Under the pieces are notes generated by a model. That model had not been told where the DNA came from and did not search any database. It worked only from the letters and a program-made list of their open reading frames with translations. A stretch of DNA of 64,000 nucleotides from Streptomyces nigra (GTDB lineage Bacteria > Actinomycetota > Actinomycetes > Streptomycetales > Streptomycetaceae), in assembly GCF_003074055.1 (NCBI RefSeq), contig NZ_CP029043.1, forward strand, positions 186,001-250,000, read 5' to 3'. Below are positions 51,601 through 57,053 of this stretch, piece after piece. Numbering within the stretch: the first letter of the stretch is position 1; each line of letters starts with the position of its first letter. Both the position numbers and the translations under genes were made by a program.

Positions 51601-52704
51601 ACGAGCGGTTCGTACCCGAGCGGGCACACTTACGGCGGCTACGAGGCCGGCACCATCCTCGCCACGCTGCTGCCGGAGCTGGCGCCGTCGATCCTCGCCC
51701 GCGCCTCGGAGTACGGGGACAACCGCATCGTCCTCGGGTTCCACTACCCGCTCGACGTCATGGGCGGCCGTATCGCCGCGCAGGCCACCGTCGCACACCG
51801 GTGGGCGGACCCGGACTTCGCGGAGCTTCTGACGCAGGCCCACACCGAGATGCGGAACGTGCTGCTCGCGCAGTGCGAGAGGGAGGGGTACGGCGACACG
51901 CTGGAGGCCTGCGCGGGTGAGCCTTACGCCGGTCTGAGCACGGCGCAGCAGGTCGACCTGTACACGCAGCGCCTGGACTACGGCTTCTCGAAGGTCGGGA
52001 AGTCCGGGCAGGCCCTCGAAGCACCGGCCGACGCGGCGGCCCTGCTGACCACGGCCTTCCCGAACCTGAGCACCGAGCAGCGCACGCAGATCCTCGAGCA
52101 GACCGCGACGGACTCCGGCCGCCCGCTGGACCTCACCTCGTCCGGCGGGGCGAGCTGGGAGCGGATCAACCTCGCCGCCGCGCTGTCGGCACGTGTGGTC
52201 GTGAACGCCGATGGTTCGGTCAAGGTGACGAACTACTCGGACGCCACGAAGGCCGCCGACGCCGACGTCGCGGCGATCAAGGTGGGTGGCGTCGCGGTCG
52301 ACGGGTTCGACCCGGCCGTGTCGACGTACGTCGTCGACTGGCCGAGGGGCAGGCGGATCCCGGCCGTGTCCGCCGTGCCGGCTCAGTCCGGGGCGCGGGT
52401 GAAGGTGAGCGAGGGCAGCGCGGTTCTGTCGTCGGACGGGCACCGGTTCAGCACCCGCACCATCAAGGTGACGTCGGCCGACGGTTCGGTGACGCGGACG
52501 TACACGGTCGGGTTCCAGCTCACCGATCGCGACGAACGGCCGGTCGCGGCCGGTGGCAATGGCGGCGACCGCGCCGGCGGAGCGTCAGGCGTTGTGAGAG
52601 GCGGAGACGCCGGAGCAGGCTCGGGCGGGGGCGGCGGCTTGTGGTCGCCTGCGGCCGAGTGGGCCGATCCGCTGCGGATCGCGTGGGGGCGCGGGGCGTA
52701 CTGA
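45694..52704 (+). CDS. Secreted multidomain GH92 alpha-mannosidase fused to a class A-like acid phosphatase
   Basis: A 2336-residue secreted protein. Signal region: Arg-rich then LRAAVAALLAGALGIG. GH92 module about 70-820, with HSNANEID (Glu652) and PTMDNDAGTMS (Asp723, Asp725), the calcium-dependent exo-alpha-mannosidase signature. Then a FIVAR helical repeat (960-1030), three CBM6-like beta modules (about 1032-1172, 1176-1315, 1322-1466), two FIVAR-like segments (1475-1606), two fibronectin III domains (1612-1792), and an acid phosphatase domain (about 1805-2170). The phosphatase has all three motifs: K1936xxxxxxRP, PSGH (1975-1978), NRxxxxxHxxxD (2010-2021). The C-terminus is Gly-rich. GTG 45694 has AGGAGA upstream. 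A LacI-type operator precedes it. The fusion suggests attack on phosphorylated mannans. Confidence 0.93.
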   Translation: MPVRSVRSHHPLPRVVPPGAARRRRRPLRAAVAALLAGALGIGVLTGGGAAAAVPVAGASAGSSGMSGGTDYAQLVDPFVSTAGDDGNDLPGAQSPHGLAKVNPLTTPKRNHTGYDYNEDHIAGFTATNLDGVGGSGGGGDLLVVPTSVQYDKRPAPSTYAHPFSHKDETATPGHYQVGLGSVSGTASAVTQDSGTIDAEMTTTTRTALERYRFPAGSKPKLVLDLANNYTSRTRSTLKATTLADGTTAIGGLIAGSFNGAAYQLYYHATTNVPVTSLKTWGKDGTLSAATAQDGTDTGAVLAFDPSDGDDIELRITLSPISAEQATTDQRDEVDGRTFDEVRAAAKAEWNAALGAVDVRASAKSDPGSTLTKQFYTHLYRMYALPVNATSTSGTYRGADGAVHKANGFTYYDGWSTWDDFRKYSVEAYIDPAAYRDMIQSLIVLFADQRASGKSLSSLTHSVPTVRWERSAVLVADALSKGFKDFDRLDEAYPALLAYSGYYTGAQLRQGYVAGDPGTTVQRGYDQWALSVIADALGKKDDAKKLRAQATMAIDNLVKPGAWTAGDGTKVGLLTPRAANGDWQGADYEKFEAAGLYQGTLWQYHWYDAYDMDGLIEAMGGAEAGKAAIRHMFGEDSTVDDGSTMLHSNANEIDLQAPYLFNYVGEPSLTQKWVRAIYTSATWNRYIATGSTNEAPSSGGEFRPPVKTQVYKLAPDGFLPTMDNDAGTMSTMFVAAALGLFPVTAGSSQFQIGSPFFDSTKITYGNGASFTVKADGVSPSNYYIQNATLDGKRFGNTWLDYSQIVSGGTLAFSMGSKPSQWGARTEPAYSLSTDSGDSDSGSEKGRTLVSARPGIVDTAADGTVDGSVRLTLDGPASFAARKGTSLTKTGAASVSGLPKGVTADLRVTGKKTATLALTGTTEVDARFGITFRDAAFAHGVPASSVSGTGTSPTDPLRVSAAAVHRKALDALVDQASLVRGGNYSDGSWTVFRAALERARTVLADRASAAGTLMAAYDALRSAIDALTLDEGGYAVLQAESPDEKEGPSLTSERNNSDGNLGGVTEGSWERFTKLDFGGVAPRSVSVRYANSQATNAKPSSVDVHAGTADGPVVATVSLPGTGGWQYWSTVQAAITDPEALLAAKSATFVFHAPPGQQWVANFDWHQFSPYELSTSPTTSLATLTAVNSTATGDGSLPLKLGNGIFENVTNGAWAQWKDIALRNGADTVTVRYDKPQSRAASDSHIELRLGSKDGEKHVDIPLDYTGSGWGTIATTSVHLDPSVFAGVQDVYAVFVSGTHSDAQPYVGNVYSLTVTQNADTPVGFDATAFRSHSGGGLKSEPVGWTGSGSTTNLGGTYDGAWLDYGTIDFGSSPKNTVTISYVNNSARCGTNSAVELYLGSFDAANPRTPYATVPLPVTGSAWSAGGTTSLTLPEAITGEHAVHLRLVTTPDASHPYVANLARFTFAHVEEPAETDRSALRKAIERFEGLSDDAERYGTIDFGVFLRELAAARALVDAEDATQLEADAHTRSLTLAANQLVPLPRLKLEDLVATASAVVDDRYTDASWTAFTTALAEAKTAIAADKATDETLNARYEALRNAMSALKAKPKTVPAAPDAVSATSSGSSLTVAWAAPEDTGGSRVVAYKVTLNDGHEVRIDDPDSRSTTFTWLRPGRTYTARVQAVNAYGASRPSAATAPVVIGGGTPQKPGVTSVTTDGTQVRVTWQAAGDGGFPVIGYTVALGDGTTAHVSPTADTALLTAKNRGKAHTATVTAVTLAGTSDERPEATPVTTGSAAATAAPAYEPSPFPDDVLDATYASDKWPGTDGGTGYFQGLLNGFKDLGSGVLAADTKVPGGTPLTAENDKIAVRINNAATQKGVDRAVVDAANSSTITMADGLGSRLGPLYLDALKGGRLPKTSALFSRVTKGLDLGGAAKDHYGYQRPYVRLGFVGDGGAIYESQDRSYGGLTTSGSYPSGHTYGGYEAGTILATLLPELAPSILARASEYGDNRIVLGFHYPLDVMGGRIAAQATVAHRWADPDFAELLTQAHTEMRNVLLAQCEREGYGDTLEACAGEPYAGLSTAQQVDLYTQRLDYGFSKVGKSGQALEAPADAAALLTTAFPNLSTEQRTQILEQTATDSGRPLDLTSSGGASWERINLAAALSARVVVNADGSVKVTNYSDATKAADADVAAIKVGGVAVDGFDPAVSTYVVDWPRGRRIPAVSAVPAQSGARVKVSEGSAVLSSDGHRFSTRTIKVTSADGSVTRTYTVGFQLTDRDERPVAAGGNGGDRAGGASGVVRGGDAGAGSGGGGGLWSPAAEWADPLRIAWGRGAY

Positions 52705-52725
52705 GAGGCAACGTATGCAGAGGCT

Positions 52726-52758
52726 GACCTGCCGCGGTCCCAGGGGCCGCGGCAGGTC
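52726..52758. terminator. Bidirectional terminator
   Basis: Perfect 12-bp arms GACCTGCCGCGG (52726-52737) and complement (52747-52758), 9-nt loop, between convergent GH92 and DinB genes. Confidence 0.8.
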
Positions 52759-52763
52759 GCGTC

Positions 52764-53348
52764 CTAGAGTGTGATCGACGCTGCCGACCTGGCGGCCCGC
52801 TCGATCTTCTCGTGGTAGGCCGCGCGGGCCTCCTCGTCGATCGGCTGCTCGTGTTCGGGGCGCATGCCGGTCCGGCCGTCGAGGCCTTCGCGGAGGATGT
52901 CCGCGTGTCCGGCATGCCGGTTGGTCTCGCCGAGGACGTGGATCAGGATGGCGAGCAGGTTCGTTGTGGAGTGGGGGCCCGGCCACCACGGCACGTGGCC
53001 CGGGGCGTCGAGCGCAAGCTCGTCGATCGTCGCGTCCGAGTGTTCCCAGGCACGCCGGTAGAACGCGGTGATCTGAGCGCGGGACTCGTCCTCGGCCGCC
53101 CACTGATCGCTGCCGTCGTGGTCCTGCCAGCGGCACAGCGGTTCCGGGGACGGGCGGTCGAAGACCTCGCCGAAGTATCTGGCCTCGATCGTGGCCACAT
53201 GCTTGACCAGGCCGAGGAGGTTGGTCCCTGTTGCCGTCAGAGGGCGGCGGGCGTCGTACTCGGACAGGCCGTCGAGTTTCCAGAGCAGTGCCTCGCGGTC
53301 CCTCCTCAGTCTGCGGTGCAGGTGGTCCTTCGTCGATGCGTCGTTCAT
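52764..53348 (-). CDS. DinB-family protein (DUF664)
   Basis: Protein of 194 residues with a four-helix bundle and the metal-binding pattern of DinB/YfiT-like enzymes: His in GLVKHVATIEARYFG, and LIHVLGETNRHAGHADILRE near residue 140-160. In actinobacteria such proteins include mycothiol- or bacillithiol-dependent transferases. ATG 53348 overlaps the TGA of the upstream MFS gene, so both are coupled. Substrate unknown. Confidence 0.88.
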   Translation of the reverse strand: MNDASTKDHLHRRLRRDREALLWKLDGLSEYDARRPLTATGTNLLGLVKHVATIEARYFGEVFDRPSPEPLCRWQDHDGSDQWAAEDESRAQITAFYRRAWEHSDATIDELALDAPGHVPWWPGPHSTTNLLAILIHVLGETNRHAGHADILREGLDGRTGMRPEHEQPIDEEARAAYHEKIERAARSAASITL

Positions 53349-54589
53349 GCGGCATGTTCCTTTCGTGGGCTGTGCGGTGGGTGCCAGGTGAGCATCCAGC
53401 CGGCGGTCAGCAGCGCCGCGCCGCCTGCCAGGGCCATCGCGCCGCCTGTTCCGGCGCCCGCGGCCATCGCGCCGAAGCAGGCCGGTCCGACGCCCTGGAG
53501 CGTCATACTGCCGGAGCCGAGCAGACCGAACGCCTGACCCTGTCCGTCCGGCGGCAGAGCGTGCAGGAACGGCCGTTGCAGGCCGAGCCCGTAGGCCAGT
53601 CCGAAGCCGGAGAGCAGCAACAGGCAGGACGAGACGCCCACGCCGGGCTCGGCGGCGAAGAGGAGGAGCGGCAGCCCGGTCAGCGCCGTCAACGGCACCA
53701 CCAGTCGCTCCCGGGTCGGTGGCCGCAGCAGTCGGCCGATCAGCAGGTCACCGGCCAGCATGCCGACGGGCAGACAGCCCATCAGCACCGCATACCGGCC
53801 GGGGGCGAAGCCGTGTCCTCCCGCGTAGGCGACGATCAGGCCTTCCGCCGCCGTGACGAACGCGGGCGGGAGCCATTGGGCCAGCATCAGGCGGCGTACC
53901 GTGTGTCCGCGCAGCAGTCGGCCGGCCCCGTGCAGACTCGTGCGGACGGCCGCGCCACCGCCCCGATCGCCATCGGGTGGTTTCAGCCGGGGCAGCCGGA
54001 TGCGGAGGGCGAGTGCGCAGCCGAGGTAGAGGGCGGCGCTCACCGCGAGGGCCCGGTGCGGGCCGAGTGCCGCGACGACCGCGCCTCCCAGGGCCAGACC
54101 GAACAACTGCGCGCCGGAGGAGGCGATGTTGTTCAGGGAACGGCCCAGTACGTAGGCGTCGCCCTTGAGCCACTGCGCGGCCAACCGGCTCGACGCGCCG
54201 CCGTACACCGGTGTGGCGAGGGCGACCAGCGCCATGACGCCGAGGCTTGCTGTGATCGGCATCGGCACCAGGGCGAGCAGCAGGGCGGTGGCGCACTCCA
54301 GAACGTAGCCGCCGGCGATGAGACCGCGGGGCGGGAGCCGGTCGGCCAGTGAGCCCAGTAACAGCGAGCCGAACAGCTGTGGTAGGAAGCCGATGCCGAA
54401 CGCCAGTGCGCTCAACAGCGCGGAGCCGGTGACCGCGAAGACCAGCACCGAGTATGTGGTGATCCGCAGCGAACCCGCGGTGATCGCGATGGTGCGGGTC
54501 GCGAAGAGAAGCCGGAAGCGTGGTTCGGCCAGCACCTGCCGGTACGTGGCACCGTCGTTGCCCTGCACGGGTTCGGTGGTGGGGATCAT
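53345..54589 (-). CDS. MFS transporter
   Basis: Twelve-TM permease of 414 residues: YRQVLAEPRFRLLFATRTIAITAGSLRITTYSVLVFAVTGSALLSALAFGIGFLPQLFGSLLLGSLADRLPPRGLI, with the GSLADRLPPR loop motif A. It resembles the drug/macrolide efflux (MefA/EntS-like) group. It is divergent from an ArsR-type regulator over a GATTCGTC palindrome, and followed with overlap by the DinB gene: an efflux plus thiol-transferase pair is a reasonable detoxification unit (inference). Confidence 0.9.
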   Translation of the reverse strand: MIPTTEPVQGNDGATYRQVLAEPRFRLLFATRTIAITAGSLRITTYSVLVFAVTGSALLSALAFGIGFLPQLFGSLLLGSLADRLPPRGLIAGGYVLECATALLLALVPMPITASLGVMALVALATPVYGGASSRLAAQWLKGDAYVLGRSLNNIASSGAQLFGLALGGAVVAALGPHRALAVSAALYLGCALALRIRLPRLKPPDGDRGGGAAVRTSLHGAGRLLRGHTVRRLMLAQWLPPAFVTAAEGLIVAYAGGHGFAPGRYAVLMGCLPVGMLAGDLLIGRLLRPPTRERLVVPLTALTGLPLLLFAAEPGVGVSSCLLLLSGFGLAYGLGLQRPFLHALPPDGQGQAFGLLGSGSMTLQGVGPACFGAMAAGAGTGGAMALAGGAALLTAGWMLTWHPPHSPRKEHAA

Positions 54590-54627
54590 GGGCAGAGCTT
54601 CGCGGTGTGCCCGCCGCCCTCACCAAT

Positions 54628-54647
54628 GATTCGTCGCTGGACGAATC
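54628..54647. promoter_or_regulatory. Operator GATTCGTC-GCTG-GACGAATC
   Basis: Perfect 8-bp inverted repeat with a 4-bp spacer, 39 bp from the MFS start and 31 bp from the regulator start, fitting control of both. Confidence 0.75.
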
Positions 54648-54677
54648 CAAGCAGGCGTCCGGCGATAGCATCGCGGG

Positions 54678-55661
54678 GTGCTCCGCTTCGAAGTCTCCGT
54701 CGAGGACCTGCTGCGCAGCCGCTTCGCCCTGTCGGCCGCGATGGACCTCTGCCTGCTCCTCCGCGCGCTCGTCGGCCTGAGCCAGCCGTTGACGTGGCCC
54801 TGGGCCACCCGGCTACAGCCCACCTTCGAACGGCTCCGCCGAGAGACGGAACTGGACGCCGTTCTCGCCCTGCAGACCTCGCGAGGCGGACCGGACTTCG
54901 TCGCCCCCGTCCCGCGTGGCCTCAACCAGACCTGGGCGGACGACCTGGCCATGATCCGGGCGACACCGCTGGAGGCTGCCCGCCGCGAGATCGCCACCTG
55001 CGTGACGACGGGTCCGTCCGCCCGCGATCCCCGTGTACGTGCGGTGCTGGACTCCGCGGACGCCGTGTCCCGTATCGCCGAGGCGATGGATTGGGCGTGG
55101 CACGAGTTGCTCGCCCCGGACTGGCCGCAGCTGCGCGCGATCTGCGAGCGCGATGTCGTGCACCGGGTGGGTGTGATCGGGGAACACGGCTGGGCCACGG
55201 CCGTCGAGAGCCTGCACCCGAGCATCGCCTGGCGCGACGGTGGTTTCGAGATCGGCTCCTTCCCCTCGGTCGGAAGTGTCCGTCTCGTCGGCGACGGGCT
55301 GCTGCTGATCCCTTCGGCCTTCGTCGGGAACATCGCCGCCCATCTGGAAGACCCCTGGCCCAGGACTCTGGTCTACCCCGCCCGCGGCACCGCCGCCCTG
55401 TGGGGCGAACAGGCGACCATCCGGCAACCGGACGCGCTGACCGCGCTTGTGGGCCGGGCGCGGGCCCGGCTGCTGTTGGCGCTGGACGCCCCGGCCAGTA
55501 CGAGCCACCTCGCCCGCAGCCTCGCCATGGCGCCCGGGGCGGTCGGGGACCACCTCGCCATCCTGCGCGATGCGGGGCTGCTCGTGCGCGCTCGGTCCGG
55601 GCGGTCGGTGCTCTATCGGCGCACGCCGCTCGGTGAGGCACTGGTTGCCGGGTCTGGGTGA
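54678..55661 (+). CDS. ArsR-type winged-helix regulator (DUF5937-like N-terminus)
   Basis: Protein of 327 residues. The long N-terminal domain (LRFEVSVEDLLRSRFALSAAMDLCLLLRAL) is seen on many Streptomyces ArsR-like repressors, and the C-terminal HTH is RARLLLALDAPASTSHLARSLAMAPGAVGDHLAILRDAGLLVRARSGRSVLYRRTPLGEAL (about 260-322). GTG 54678 begins the conserved LRFEVS. It is divergent from the MFS gene and probably represses it. Its last 49 bp overlap the 3' end of the convergent NUDIX gene. Confidence 0.88.
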   Translation: MLRFEVSVEDLLRSRFALSAAMDLCLLLRALVGLSQPLTWPWATRLQPTFERLRRETELDAVLALQTSRGGPDFVAPVPRGLNQTWADDLAMIRATPLEAARREIATCVTTGPSARDPRVRAVLDSADAVSRIAEAMDWAWHELLAPDWPQLRAICERDVVHRVGVIGEHGWATAVESLHPSIAWRDGGFEIGSFPSVGSVRLVGDGLLLIPSAFVGNIAAHLEDPWPRTLVYPARGTAALWGEQATIRQPDALTALVGRARARLLLALDAPASTSHLARSLAMAPGAVGDHLAILRDAGLLVRARSGRSVLYRRTPLGEALVAGSG

Positions 55662-56197
55662 GGTATCAGGACGCGGGACTGCCTTGTGCGGGGGTGCCGT
55701 TCCGGGCGGGGGCTCCACGCAAGGTACCGATCGAAGATCTCCTGGCTGTCCGGGGTGTAGGTCCACTGATTCAGAGTTCCGCGTAGCTCGGGTTCGGTCA
55801 GCCGCCCGTGCCATGCCACCTCGTCCGGATCGGTGACGATCGGCTCCGAGAGCACCACATCGCACACCCCGAGCCAGTGGGGACTCAGCCCGGCACGGTT
55901 GAGGAACGTGAACCGCAGGCGCACCTCCGCCCGTATGCCCAGCTCTTCGGTCAGTTCGCGGGCAGCCGCCTGCGTGTATGTCTCGCCGACTCCGGCGGCA
56001 CCTCCGACACCCAGTTCGTAGCGTCCTGGGAAACGGGACAGATGCCCGGCCCGACGATGGACGAGGAAGCGGCCTCGGTCGTCGCGGCACACCACCACCC
56101 CGACGCGGTGCAGCCAGCGCTCCCGGACCGCTTCGGACCGGCTGACCACTCCCAGCACCCGGTCCTGAACATCGACACGCTCGACAACTTCATCCAC
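55613..56197 (-). CDS. NUDIX hydrolase
   Basis: Protein of 194 residues. The NUDIX box is GGAAGVGETYTQAAARELTEELGI (about 64-87), matching GX5EX7REUXEEXGU. The N-terminal DEVVERVDVQDRVLGVVSRSEAVRERWLHRVGVVVCRDD is the layout of YfcD/IPP-isomerase-like NUDIX proteins. The last about 25 residues are Pro/Arg-rich and run antisense into the ArsR gene, so the tail is probably not part of the fold. Substrate unknown. Confidence 0.88.
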   Translation of the reverse strand: MDEVVERVDVQDRVLGVVSRSEAVRERWLHRVGVVVCRDDRGRFLVHRRAGHLSRFPGRYELGVGGAAGVGETYTQAAARELTEELGIRAEVRLRFTFLNRAGLSPHWLGVCDVVLSEPIVTDPDEVAWHGRLTEPELRGTLNQWTYTPDSQEIFDRYLAWSPRPERHPRTRQSRVLIPHPDPATSASPSGVRR

Positions 56198-56235
56198 GAG
56201 GACACCGTCTCAGACACCACTGACATCCCCTTGGG

Positions 56236-56835
56236 TCACCGTCCGAAGCGCGCGGACCACAGTGGCTCCGTCCGGTCCCACTCGGCGTCCCACTGCGCGT
56301 ACCGGCGGCGGTCCGGCAGCAGCCGCGCGCCCGCCCACAGAACGGAGACACCGAAACCCGTGCCGCACGCGACGATCGCGCCCGTGATCCAGCCGGTGGC
56401 CTTGGCGTTGAGCGCGCTCGCCGGCGGGCTGGTGACGTTGCCGCTCCGGTCCACCCACACGGCGACGGCGGCGCCCTTGGACGTTCCCGGCTTCACCAGG
56501 GCGGCCCCCGTCCGCACGGTGTCGTTCTCTTCGGTCCAACGGACCGGCACGGGCTGCTTCGCCACATTGCCGACCCGCGGGACGTCCACGGTCGCGCGTG
56601 CGGTGGCCTGGTGCCGTTCTGCCGCTGCGTTCCGCACCGTGCGCATCGACGCCTCGTACGCCGTCGTACCCGCGCTGTAGCCGGCCACCGGCAGTCCCAC
56701 GACGAGCAGGGCCAGCAGGAAACGGTGGAACCACCACTCGAACCTGTCGGACGGACGCCTCAGCGGGTTCGCGCGCAGGGAGACGTGCCGCTTGCGCGGT
56801 GTGGGCGATGTACCGGGTGATCCTTGCGCGTTCAT
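56236..56835 (-). CDS. Two-TM membrane protein (Rv1733c-like family)
   Basis: Protein of 199 residues. Basic N-terminus, first TM about 37-57 (FHRFLLALLVVGLPVAGYSAG), an extracytoplasmic domain with VRWTEENDTVRTGAALVKPGTSKGAAVAVWVDRSGN, second TM about 148-168, then the acidic/aromatic tail RRRYAQWDAEWDRTEPLWSARFGR. This layout is that of the actinobacterial Rv1733c-like family of unknown function. Confidence 0.8.
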   Translation of the reverse strand: MNAQGSPGTSPTPRKRHVSLRANPLRRPSDRFEWWFHRFLLALLVVGLPVAGYSAGTTAYEASMRTVRNAAAERHQATARATVDVPRVGNVAKQPVPVRWTEENDTVRTGAALVKPGTSKGAAVAVWVDRSGNVTSPPASALNAKATGWITGAIVACGTGFGVSVLWAGARLLPDRRRYAQWDAEWDRTEPLWSARFGR

Positions 56836-57053
56836 GGGTCGGCTCCAGCGGGTCGCTGGTCGCTCTCCCTTCCTGCGTCCACGTCGGGGCGCCGACGGGG
56901 GCCGGGTCTTGGGCCTAAGGTCCCCGAGGGGACGGCGATCAGCCCTGATCTCCGCGCTTCACATCCGGCCCCGGCTGCGGCGGCCACGCCGGCATCACTG
57001 ACACCGACACCCGCACGGGCAACAGTGGTTGTGCGCACCCGGAGGGGGAAAGG

